Below are positions 1 through 6,669 of a stretch of DNA of 35,968 bases, one piece after another. The notes beneath the pieces were generated by a model that saw only the letters and a program-made list of their open reading frames with translations, was not told the origin of the DNA and searched no databases. How positions within the stretch are numbered: position 1 is the first letter of the stretch; the number at the start of each line of letters is the position of its first letter. Source of the stretch: Kuenenia sp039794105 (GTDB lineage: Bacteria > Planctomycetota > Brocadiia > Brocadiales > Brocadiaceae); assembly GCF_039794105.1 (NCBI RefSeq), contig NZ_JBDIWA010000036.1, forward strand, positions 1-35,968, in the 5' to 3' direction. The position numbers and the translations under genes are program-made.

Positions 1-211
1 TCTGCGTCCTTGCATCCACAAACGTTACACTATGCCCAGATTGATTCGACACAAATAACGTACCACCATCCGGTGACATCGTTATGTGAAACGGCCCGGG
101 TAAATCCGTCTTTACATGCGTACCCTGAATATACCCCGCAGTCGCCACTCCGCCGCTTATCGCTACCGCAGCTCCAAGCATCACCGCTCCTATCATTCCC
201 TTTCGTATCAT
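1..211 (-). CDS. hzsB: Hydrazine synthase subunit beta, N-terminal part (partial)
   Basis: The gene runs off the left edge, so only the first 70 residues are visible. They comprise a signal peptide (a KGMIGAVMLGAAVAISGG-type core ending in ATA) and the first blade of a YVTN/YncE-type beta-propeller (MSPDGGTLFVSNQSGHSVTF, followed by VDARTQ). From memory this matches the start of the beta subunit of anammox hydrazine synthase, a seven-bladed propeller in the anammoxosome complex that makes hydrazine from NO and ammonium-derived intermediates. The ATG at 211-209 follows a strong GGAGG at 13 nt, which is a rather long spacing. The remaining subunits would lie to the left of the window. The alternative is another secreted YVTN propeller protein. 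Family assignment is from recalled sequence similarity, not from a search. Confidence 0.72.
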   Translation of the reverse strand, partial: MIRKGMIGAVMLGAAVAISGGVATAGYIQGTHVKTDLPGPFHITMSPDGGTLFVSNQSGHSVTFVDARTQ

Positions 212-373
212 AATTCTTCGCTTACCTCCTTCAAAATTCATAACATCTGCTCAATCCTAACTCACGAAAACCTCTGCTTTTACACTTAAATGCGTCCGTA
301 CATTCACCCCCTTCCGTAAAAAATTCTGCGCAAAATAATACATAACAAAACACTTTGTACGTAACAACACTTA

Positions 374-388
374 GCAAGAAGTGCGCCA
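374..388 (-). promoter_or_regulatory. Candidate sigma-54 (-24/-12) promoter for hzsB
   Basis: On the minus strand the sequence is TGGCGCACTTCTTGC. The invariant GG and GC dinucleotides have the exact spacing of the consensus TGGCAC(G)N4TTGC, and both the TGGC and TTGC blocks are perfect. The predicted start of transcription is near 362, which leaves a leader of about 150 nt before the hzsB ATG. No activator-binding sites were identified. Confidence 0.5.
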
Positions 389-646
389 TTTCGAAAAAAC
401 AACACGACCACCACAACCAAAGAAAGCACAAACTACTACTGTTAAATATGTTACGATTACAGCACAAAAAAGATGCAATTAGTACATGAGAACGCAAAAA
501 GACTATAAATGGTCACGCATCAGTTTTTTTTCTTAAGACACAAAGTCGCATCTGTCCTGCAAAGCTTGATATAAACAGTGACCAATTATGGGCACACGGT
601 GTCATAAGACTGTCATGTTTTTCTAAAGCAAAGATGGTCGTTCAAT

Positions 647-673
647 GTAGAGACGCATTGCATGCGTCTCTAC
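647..673. repeat. Palindromic repeat, 11-bp arms
   Basis: GTAGAGACGCA (647-657) is perfectly complementary to 663-673, with a 5-nt loop. It lies just beyond the stop of the 699-1268 gene. There is no T-run on either side, so it looks like a dispersed REP-like palindrome rather than an intrinsic terminator, although it could still protect the 3' end of the transcript. Confidence 0.7.
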
Positions 674-698
674 AAAAATATTGAAATTCCTATACAGA

Positions 699-1268
699 TC
701 ATTTATACGCCACTTCCTCAATAATAGTGCATGTTGATAATTCACCGTGAGCATAAGGGCAGTTTGGAGCGCTATTTTCTGCCTGAAACCAGTATTTTTC
801 ATCATTTTTACAATGATAAAGCCTTAACTTGTTTTCTTTAAGCTGCATTGGCCATGCAATAAAGAACGGAAATAGTTCACTGCTTATTAACCCTAAAGAT
901 TCTTTTGCATTTTCCAGAGTTTCGCCTTTTTTAAGAGATATCGCATGCTGGAAAATATGTTCCATCATATAACGCCCTTCACCTTTCTTTTCCGTTTGAA
1001 CGCCCGATTGAGCGGCGTCCATTATATTTTGGGCCAATAGGGGAATTCTTTGAATATCTTGTTCTAAAACTTTTTTATAAAGAGACTTATATGATTCCAA
1101 TATTGACTGCAAATGTGCCACTGTAGATTTTTTAATGGCTATCGGAGTGTTACTCCCGTGATCGTGGCCTTCATGTGCAAATATGCATTTCGTATGAGAC
1201 AGAAATGTACAACAAGCCCAAAAAAGTATTGCAATCATCTGCTTTTTCCATATTCGTGTTTTTAGCAT
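699..1268 (-). CDS. Exported His-rich, probable DUF3347-like metal-binding protein
   Basis: This is a 189-residue protein with an N-terminal export signal (hydrophobic stretch about residues 10-30). The mature protein would begin near HEGHDHG, a typical divalent-metal ligand cluster. The rest is largely helical. It ends with a Tyr/Trp-Cys motif (LYHCKND..., then NCPYAHGELSTC) that resembles the C-terminal part of DUF3347 domains found in periplasmic copper/heavy-metal efflux adaptors. ATG 1268-1266 is preceded by AGGAGG at a spacing of 8 nt. It is the last gene of the leftward nickel-transport group, downstream of the barrel protein, so a role in periplasmic nickel (or other metal) handling is inferred. 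The DUF3347 link is tentative. Confidence 0.6.
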   Translation of the reverse strand: MLKTRIWKKQMIAILFWACCTFLSHTKCIFAHEGHDHGSNTPIAIKKSTVAHLQSILESYKSLYKKVLEQDIQRIPLLAQNIMDAAQSGVQTEKKGEGRYMMEHIFQHAISLKKGETLENAKESLGLISSELFPFFIAWPMQLKENKLRLYHCKNDEKYWFQAENSAPNCPYAHGELSTCTIIEEVAYK

Positions 1269-1319
1269 AGTGTTTTCCTCCTTCTCTTAACAAATGGTTT
1301 AAGGTATAGTTTTGTAAGA

Positions 1320-1334
1320 AACCCTGTCAGGGTT
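1320..1334. repeat. AACCCTGTCAGGGTT palindrome (copy 1)
   Basis: Perfect 7-bp arms surround a single T, in the 73-bp gap between the barrel gene and the 189-residue gene. A longer copy with 10-bp arms occurs at 13471-13491, so this is a dispersed small palindrome. Confidence 0.6.
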
Positions 1335-1341
1335 GGCTTCA

Positions 1342-2349
1342 TTAGAAAGAACATGTCACGGTGAGAATTGCCCTGAAGTGTTCAAGTCCTTCAGCGCCCT
1401 GTTGCTCCGGTTCCCTGTTCAAATCCTTCCATACGGGAAATTTCAGAAGCCCTCCGATACTGATATTTTTCTTAAGAGAAACGCGAAAGCCAGGTGAAAG
1501 ATACAGAATCGTTCCCCCGCTGTCATCTTCATCGTGACGGTGTTCGTCTTCATCTTTTGTCAGATGGAGGATATTTGATTCAGCAATAAGGTCCACCCTT
1601 TGGAGAAATCCCTGTAAATTTCCAAATATTTCATATCCTCCGGCCAGGTTGAAACGTATCTCATTTCCAGGTTTCCCCTCGTCATGACGGGTAAAAGTAG
1701 TAAATGAAGTATCTCCGGTAAGGGTAAAGTGCTGGAAAAGCATTTTTGAAGCGGAGAAACCTGTCATAAACGTTGGCGCTGCAAAACCCGTTTGCATGCC
1801 CATGTCAAACCGGTTGCCTTTATTATCTTCATTTGTAATATCACCGGTCTGTACAGTAAAGCCTCCCAAAAAAGACATCTTCAGGTCATTGGTCGTATAA
1901 CTCTCTCCAATAGTATCTTCTGGGCCGTTATTATAAAAACCCCGAATCCCGTTTCTCTCGCCGTACTTAAACCCGTATTGCACTAAAAATCCAGCATCAC
2001 CAAACCCCTTCGATGTGCCTAATGAATCCTGTTCTTTAATAGCATAAGGCATCACAAGATAGATGGATAAATAGTCAGTAATGCCATAGCCGACTAATGT
2101 GTTAAAAAAGGTAAAGTTTTCAATGTTTTTCGGGTCAGCATGGCTCTTTTGTTCAAAAGATGCAAATTCTATTTTTTCGTAAAGCAAAAATTTCCCTTTC
2201 CCGAGAGTCATTGGCGATGCAGTTTCAACAGGTGCGCCAGGGCCAAAGGCGGTAGAAACGCCTCCATGGTGGGCATACACTTTTCCAGCGTTACTTGCGC
2301 AACAGAAAAAAAGTATAAGAATAAAACTGTAAAAAAAACGATAACTCAT
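1342..2349 (-). CDS. Outer-membrane beta-barrel protein, nickel-locus associated
   Basis: This 335-residue protein starts at MSYRFF. That ATG is chosen over an in-frame codon seven residues upstream because AAAAGGGA lies 8 nt before it. It has a signal peptide (FFYSFILILFFCCASNAG) and then a mature His-rich start (YAHHGGVSTAFGPG). A long run of alternating amphipathic strands follows, ending with a terminal Phe (TVTCSF), the usual C-terminal signature of an outer-membrane barrel. An acidic/His loop (KDEDEHRHDEDD, about residues 268-280) may bind metal. It resembles transporter-like barrels of the phenol-degradation MetA type. It follows nikO after 91 bp and has its own copy of the putative NikR box, so a nickel-related outer-membrane pore is inferred. 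The substrate is not shown by the sequence. Confidence 0.65.
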   Translation of the reverse strand: MSYRFFYSFILILFFCCASNAGKVYAHHGGVSTAFGPGAPVETASPMTLGKGKFLLYEKIEFASFEQKSHADPKNIENFTFFNTLVGYGITDYLSIYLVMPYAIKEQDSLGTSKGFGDAGFLVQYGFKYGERNGIRGFYNNGPEDTIGESYTTNDLKMSFLGGFTVQTGDITNEDNKGNRFDMGMQTGFAAPTFMTGFSASKMLFQHFTLTGDTSFTTFTRHDEGKPGNEIRFNLAGGYEIFGNLQGFLQRVDLIAESNILHLTKDEDEHRHDEDDSGGTILYLSPGFRVSLKKNISIGGLLKFPVWKDLNREPEQQGAEGLEHFRAILTVTCSF

Positions 2350-2399
2350 TATAAAAATCCCTTTTAACATAATAAAAAAAATACCAGGAATTAAATAAA

Positions 2400-2424
2400 T
2401 AGCACATTTAATATTATCGTGCTA
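2400..2424. promoter_or_regulatory. Putative NikR operator upstream of the barrel gene
   Basis: The inverted repeat TAGCAC-N13-GTGCTA lies between nikO and the barrel gene. Its spacing is identical to the box at 4904-4928 before nikM, and 20 of 25 positions agree between the two. Assignment to NikR rests on the adjacent nikR gene. Confidence 0.5.
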
Positions 2425-2440
2425 CCGCCTATCAAAAAAA

Positions 2441-3169
2441 TTATTCTTTCATAGGCATTGCCTCCATCCCATACATTTTTAAGATGTCTTCATTATGTAC
2501 TAACTCAACGGTAGTTTTGTCTGCAACAATCCTGCCTTTATCCATAATGAGACACCGTTCTGTCAATTCCTCAATCAAACGTAAATCATGAGAGGCGACC
2601 ATGAGTGCAATTTTTAATCCTTTCAGATAGGTTATTAATTTACGTCGATGGCGGTGGTCCAAGTCGTTTGCGGGTTCATCGAGGATTAACAAGTCGGGTT
2701 CCATTGCCATAGCTGCCGCCAGTGCAACCCTGCGCTTCTGCCCTCCCGATAAATGATGCGGAGGCCGTTCCCGAACATCATTTAATTCAAAATACGCCAG
2801 CCACTTTTCCACCGTGTCTGCCACCTGCTGCTTTGTCCAATACAAATTTTTCGGTCCAAATGCAATTTCCTCCCAAACGGAAGAACAGAAAAGCTGATCG
2901 TTTACCTGCTGAAAAGTAAGGGCGACATGCTTCCGAACTTCATTAATATTTTTGAGTCCGGTAAGCGGTTTGTCCAAAACACTAACTTCTCCCGAATGTG
3001 GTCTTAAAAGCCCGTTTAAGTGCCAAAAAAGGGTTGTTTTGCCAGCGCCGCTAGGCCCGATTAGCCCAACCTTTTCATGTTGGTGAACAGATAATGATAA
3101 TCCTGATATCGCCTGCACACCATTCGGATAAAGAAACGTGACGTTATAAACACTTACTACACAGGACAT
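2441..3169 (-). CDS. nikO: Nickel ECF transporter ATPase (CbiO/NikO family)
   Basis: This 242-residue ABC ATPase powers nickel uptake by the group II ECF complex. It has Walker A GPSGAGKT (residues about 37-44), a Q-loop (FQQVNDQLF), the signature LSGGQKRR and Walker B LLILDEPANDLD, followed by the H-loop (VASHDLR). All catalytic motifs are intact. The ATG at 3169 lies inside the 3' end of the T-component gene (26-bp overlap), with GGAG 9 nt upstream, indicating translational coupling. The length is normal for a single-domain CbiO. Nickel rather than cobalt is inferred from the neighbouring nikR and nikL. Confidence 0.9.
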   Translation of the reverse strand: MSCVVSVYNVTFLYPNGVQAISGLSLSVHQHEKVGLIGPSGAGKTTLFWHLNGLLRPHSGEVSVLDKPLTGLKNINEVRKHVALTFQQVNDQLFCSSVWEEIAFGPKNLYWTKQQVADTVEKWLAYFELNDVRERPPHHLSGGQKRRVALAAAMAMEPDLLILDEPANDLDHRHRRKLITYLKGLKIALMVASHDLRLIEELTERCLIMDKGRIVADKTTVELVHNEDILKMYGMEAMPMKE

Positions 3170-3863
3170 CGCAAATCACTCCGGTCCAAATTAAAAAAGC
3201 CATTAAAAACATCAGAGACAAAGCAACATACGAGGGAGCTTCGTCTTTGTCTGTGCCGAGAGTATATGTTCCGCAAAATCCGCGTGATTGCATTGCACGT
3301 TCAACATTTTCAGATTGCTCAAAACTAGACAAAAGCACGCTGCCAATCCCCCCGGCAAGGTTTCGTAATTGCAGGGAACGCAATCCCTTTTTTGCACCGC
3401 GTGAAGACTGTGCGGCAAACGTCATTTTTATCCGTTCCGCCATAATAGGTAAAAAACGCGTGGTAAATGCAATGACATTTAACAAAATTGCCGGTATTCC
3501 CATTTTCTCTAAGGTTGACAAAATACGTTCAAATCTCACCCATTTAATCCAGATTACACTCCACAACCACATTGAAAACATTTTGACAATAAGGATTGGG
3601 GCAAGCGCTCTGCCCTCTTTTGTTAGCAAAAGGCTTACACCGGTGAGAAGGAAAAAAATCCAGACTCCTTTTGCATGGTATACAACAATGAATATGTTTC
3701 CAACTGTGAATACACCAAACAATAACACCATAAACAGGCAAACAACAAGAGTCGCAAAATTATTCAGCAAACCTATACCCGCCAGTACAAGCAAAACCAA
3801 TATCGTTCCAGTGCGGGTAGAAACCGGCGGCAATTTCAATTTTTGTAGTTTGCAAAATAGCAT
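3144..3863 (-). CDS. nikQ: Nickel ECF transporter T component (CbiQ/NikQ family)
   Basis: This membrane protein of about 239 residues has several hydrophobic segments. It has the T-component region that couples to the ATPase (FAAQSSRGAKKGLR, with the Ala-Arg-Gly type motif, and a second motif ERAMQSRGFCG). The start is taken at MLFCKL (ATG 3863-3861), because AAGGA lies about 6 nt upstream and the codon overlaps the TAA of nikL as TAATG. An upstream in-frame extension of 19 codons would lie inside nikL and has no ribosome site. It acts in the inner membrane between NikM and NikO. Confidence 0.87.
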   Translation of the reverse strand: MLFCKLQKLKLPPVSTRTGTILVLLVLAGIGLLNNFATLVVCLFMVLLFGVFTVGNIFIVVYHAKGVWIFFLLTGVSLLLTKEGRALAPILIVKMFSMWLWSVIWIKWVRFERILSTLEKMGIPAILLNVIAFTTRFLPIMAERIKMTFAAQSSRGAKKGLRSLQLRNLAGGIGSVLLSSFEQSENVERAMQSRGFCGTYTLGTDKDEAPSYVALSLMFLMAFLIWTGVICDVLCSKCL

Positions 3864-4279
3864 TATGTCCTTTTTTTTAATAAAAACCGTTGTATGGCAT
3901 AACCGCCGCCGATAATGCACACGACTCCGATTGCCACGCGGATACTTAAAAGGTCAAACAACCCCTTTGGGCGTTCTTTAAGAAATTCCTCCCATGTTAT
4001 CATTGCACGATGACCTACGGAATCATCTACAATAATTAATTGAGGAATTGTTTCCAGATTCTCCGGCAACTTCCACACCCCCTTTTCATCCATTTTATCC
4101 TGAAGAATTATGACGCCGTTTGCATTCACAAGAACAACCTCTGCGCCTGAGGCAGGGATATGATCACTGTAAGATGCATACAATGTTTTCTCCTGAGAAA
4201 AAAGGGAAAGTCCGTGTGCATATACCGCTAAAGGCGCCGAAAAAAAGATACAAAAAAAAACGCATAAGAAAGCTCTCAA
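3863..4279 (-). CDS. nikL: Nickel transport accessory protein NikL-like
   Basis: This is a small 138-residue component placed between nikM and nikQ, as in nikMLQO operons. It has an N-terminal signal sequence (RAFLCVFFCIFFSAPLAVYA). A periplasmic, Ig-like or transthyretin-like middle follows (VVLVNANGVIILQDKMDEKG), and a single C-terminal membrane helix (IRVAIGVVCIIGGGYAI) ends in KKRT. The start is set at TTG 4279-4277, which overlaps the nikM stop codon as TTGA and has AGGA 8 nt upstream. An 18-codon longer version from TTG 4333 has no such support. It is known in the family as the extra periplasmic subunit that assists the NikM substrate-binding unit. Confidence 0.75.
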   Translation of the reverse strand: MRAFLCVFFCIFFSAPLAVYAHGLSLFSQEKTLYASYSDHIPASGAEVVLVNANGVIILQDKMDEKGVWKLPENLETIPQLIIVDDSVGHRAMITWEEFLKERPKGLFDLLSIRVAIGVVCIIGGGYAIQRFLLKKRT

Positions 4280-4881
4280 TGTAAAATTCCTAATAACGAA
4301 GGTTTTACTTTTTGCAGAAAGTGTACCAACCAATAACTGATAACGCCTTCAATCAGTATGACAGGAACATGTCCCCAAAAAACCAGTTTGGCAAGGGGAG
4401 CCAGCGCCGCATGGGTTGTAGAAAGGGCAACAAAGAGTAAAACGGACGAAATACATACAGCACCGCCACCCGCGAACGATCCTATCCAAGGCCGTTTTTT
4501 CGCTGAAACCTGTTTCATCCAATGGCGTCCAAGCACGCCGATAATCGCGCCAGGCAACGCCATAACAGCAATATTTACCCCCAACACAGTCAATCCTCCA
4601 AAGCCAAGGAACAAAGCCTGCAGCAAAAGTCCTACCGTTATTACGGTTACAGCGCTCCATCCCAGTAAAAGTCCTGCAATACCATTGAGGACAAGATGCA
4701 TGCTGAAAGGTCCAAGGGGTATGTGGATTGTCGAACCTGCAAAAAAAACAGCGGCAATTACTCCGTATGCACCAACTTTGTCAGGTTTCAGGCTTTTTAC
4801 AGACATCGCTAACGAAGGGACTGCAACTGCCCACCCGGTAATGATAATGTAGGGAGAAAGTACTCCGTCGCTAATATGCAA
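4276..4881 (-). CDS. nikM: Nickel ECF transporter substrate-binding membrane protein (CbiM/NikM family)
   Basis: This 201-residue multi-spanning S component starts with the diagnostic MHISDGVLSP. In this family the N-terminal Met-His is part of the square-planar Ni/Co site. Further family motifs are HIPLGPFSMHLVLNG and the late ALSTTHAALAP...GHVPV stretch. The initiation codon is TTG (4881-4879) with GGAGGAG 6 nt upstream, and starting here is required to expose the Met-His. It is the first gene of the nikMLQO unit and carries an operator-like box at its promoter. Confidence 0.9.
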   Translation of the reverse strand: MHISDGVLSPYIIITGWAVAVPSLAMSVKSLKPDKVGAYGVIAAVFFAGSTIHIPLGPFSMHLVLNGIAGLLLGWSAVTVITVGLLLQALFLGFGGLTVLGVNIAVMALPGAIIGVLGRHWMKQVSAKKRPWIGSFAGGGAVCISSVLLFVALSTTHAALAPLAKLVFWGHVPVILIEGVISYWLVHFLQKVKPSLLGILH

Positions 4882-4903
4882 AAATGTCTCCTCCAGTTAC
4901 CAG

Positions 4904-4941
4904 TAGTACGTATAATATACTCGTGCTACTGCATAGCACAA
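4904..4941 (-). promoter_or_regulatory. nikM promoter with overlapping putative NikR operator
   Basis: On the minus strand a -35-like TTGTGC (4941-4936) is followed after 18 nt by TATTAT (4917-4912). The -10 lies inside the inverted repeat TAGTAC-N13-GTGCTA (4904-4928), so a bound repressor would block polymerase. The same box occurs at 2400-2424. The predicted leader is only about 25 nt, so there is no room for a cobalamin or NiCo riboswitch. Confidence 0.55.
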
Positions 4942-5074
4942 AAAAAAATAATATCACGAATATTCCGGGATGTTTTTTTTGCAATGGCAGAAGGAAGCCC
5001 TTTCTCTCTGTATCCATGTTTGCCGCTATGCAAGCATAGTGCAGAAATATGGGCTTGATTAGAAAAGGTCATAT

Positions 5075-5491
5075 TTACAAAATCCCCTTCCCCGTAGTTG
5101 CCATGGATATGCCACCGTGTTTAACGCCTTTTGCCGATTTCAGTTTTCCGTATAATTCCTCTACCATTTGCGGCTTGCCCTTTATAACAATGATTTCAAG
5201 ACAATTATCATGGTCCAGATGGATATGCTGGGAGGAAAGGATAATACCATGATAGTCGTGCTGGATATCAATGAGCATGTTTACCAGTTCCCTTTTATGA
5301 TGATCGTAAACAAGTGTGATAGAACCGGTAATCTCCTTGCCTTCCTGCCATTCTTCCATCACCAAATCACCGCGTATCAGATCACGTATTGCCTCCGAAC
5401 GGTTGGTATATTTTTTCTTTCTTATGTGGGTATCAAATTTCTTAAGGAGTTCCTTTTCCAGAGAAACCCCGAATCTAACCAAAAAAGACAT
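5075..5491 (-). CDS. nikR: Nickel-responsive transcriptional regulator NikR
   Basis: This 138-residue repressor has an N-terminal ribbon-helix-helix domain (FGVSLEKELLKKFD, then YTNRSEAIRDLIR, residues about 8-44) and a C-terminal ACT-type nickel domain. The nickel ligands are visible in the motif QHIHLDHDNCLE (His, His, Cys), and the partner His lies upstream in DIQHDYHG. The start MSFLVRF (ATG 5491-5489) has GAGG 7 nt upstream. A TTG four codons earlier is less likely. It is divergent from the protease gene and sits immediately before nikM with a 193-bp gap, so it presumably represses nikMLQO, the barrel gene and itself when nickel is plentiful. Confidence 0.93.
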   Translation of the reverse strand: MSFLVRFGVSLEKELLKKFDTHIRKKKYTNRSEAIRDLIRGDLVMEEWQEGKEITGSITLVYDHHKRELVNMLIDIQHDYHGIILSSQHIHLDHDNCLEIIVIKGKPQMVEELYGKLKSAKGVKHGGISMATTGKGIL

Positions 5492-5533
5492 CGTGCGCCT
5501 CAATATAAAATTATGCGTAACACTCTAGTTTCT

Positions 5534-5592
5534 TGATACTAAATGATGTTACTAATCGGAAAATAGTATCACGATTCCAGGGGCAATGTCAA
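5534..5592 (-). promoter_or_regulatory. nikR promoter with inverted repeat
   Basis: On the minus strand TTGACA (5592-5587) is followed after 16-18 nt by GATACT/TACTAT near 5570-5563. The -10 overlaps one arm of the inverted repeat TGATACTA (5534-5541) / TAGTATCA (5564-5571), 8 bp perfect with a 22-bp spacer. The half-sites resemble those of the nikM box but the geometry differs. Autoregulation is an inference. Confidence 0.45.
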
Positions 5593-5742
5593 CATTAACG
5601 TTTAATATAATTTACAAAAGTTATTTAACATGTTAATGTAAAAAAGAACACCTGAGGAAAACAGAGAAATGCTTACAAAAAAGAGGGTTTTTTACCGGGC
5701 AAGACTTTTTAAAAACATTACGAAGGGAGAAAACAAAGGTAA

Positions 5743-6558
5743 ATGACAAGAGAAGAACAGAAATCTTCACCTTTTTTCAAAAAGGTGCGAATCCATGTAT
5801 TGCTTTTTATTGCCACTTTTCTGACAACTTATTACGTTAATGGAATATGGTATTCACTAGCTATTATGTCAATCCTACTTTCTCATGAATTAGGACATTT
5901 TTTTATGTGCAGAAAATACCATGTGGACGCCACTATGCCCTATTTTTTACCACTCCCGCTGCCGCCTTTTGGCACATTTGGAGCAGTCATAAAAATGAAA
6001 GGACACATCCCTCACAAGCGGGCATTGTTTGATATTGGCGCAGCAGGTCCGCTTATGGGCCTGGTATTTGCCATTCCCGCCACTGTAGTAGGCCTTATCC
6101 TTTCAGACGTACGGCCTGTGCCAGCCGATTCATCAAATTACCTGGGACTTGGAGAACCGGTACTCTTTTCATTTATCGCAAAGCTTCTATTTGGAACGCT
6201 GCCTGAAGGAATGGATATTTATCTTCATCCCCTTGCATTTGCAGGCTGGGCCGGATTATTCGTCACGGCGCTCAATCTTTTGCCAATCGGGCAGCTTGAC
6301 GGAGGACATATTATGTACGCACTGCTGGGGAAAAAGAGTGACATCGTTTATCGTATAGGTATATTTATTTTTTGCGTAATCACCGTATTTTTTTATAAGG
6401 GCTGGATTTTATTTGCCATACTCCTTCTGATTTTTGGATTTCGACATCCCTCGCCCGCAGATGAATATACGCCTCTCGATCCCAGGAGAAAGATGCTTGG
6501 CATTGCCCTTTTCATTATTTTTCTCCTGTCTTTTACCCCCGTGCCCCTTAAATTTTAG
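5743..6558 (+). CDS. Site-2-protease-like membrane zinc metalloprotease (M50)
   Basis: This 271-residue intramembrane protease has the zinc motif HELGH (residues 48-52) in the first membrane segments. It also has the family stretch GTFGAVIKMKG with ALFDIGAAGPLMG (about 77-105) and the second active-site motif LNLLPIGQLDGGH, whose Asp (about residue 186) is the third zinc ligand. The catalytic set is therefore complete. There is no PDZ domain; the short form resembles the EGY/plant-type and archaeal S2P-like group. It probably cleaves a membrane-bound regulator or other substrate in the bilayer, but none is adjacent. ATG 5743 has AAAGG about 4 nt upstream. It is transcribed away from nikR. Confidence 0.85.
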   Translation: MTREEQKSSPFFKKVRIHVLLFIATFLTTYYVNGIWYSLAIMSILLSHELGHFFMCRKYHVDATMPYFLPLPLPPFGTFGAVIKMKGHIPHKRALFDIGAAGPLMGLVFAIPATVVGLILSDVRPVPADSSNYLGLGEPVLFSFIAKLLFGTLPEGMDIYLHPLAFAGWAGLFVTALNLLPIGQLDGGHIMYALLGKKSDIVYRIGIFIFCVITVFFYKGWILFAILLLIFGFRHPSPADEYTPLDPRRKMLGIALFIIFLLSFTPVPLKF

Positions 6559-6669
6559 TACACATCCACTCATTTTTACTACTATCATAATATATGCTGT
6601 GGTATAGTATTACCCAGTAAAGACTTCTTTTGTAACGTAGATACGAGAAACATTTTACGAGGTTTACCC

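Larger units (their letters stand above)
212..698. other. Intergenic region upstream of hzsB
   Basis: This gap of 487 bp holds the presumed hzsB promoter and leader and the far end of the convergent-free neighbour. A five-codon open frame on the minus strand (303-286, MYGRI) has a good GGGGG ribosome site and could be a leader peptide, but this is weak. A palindrome lies at 647-673. The 88-codon minus frame at 231-497 has no recognisable protein features and is not called as a gene. Confidence 0.5.

Noticed and set aside
231..497. 88-codon minus-strand frame between hzsB and the His-rich gene
   Set aside because: No ribosome site, abnormal composition rich in Cys and Phe, and it overlaps the predicted promoter and leader of hzsB.
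4882..5074. Cobalamin or NiCo riboswitch before nikM
   Set aside because: The predicted leader is about 25 nt and no conserved riboswitch core was seen; the NikR box explains regulation.
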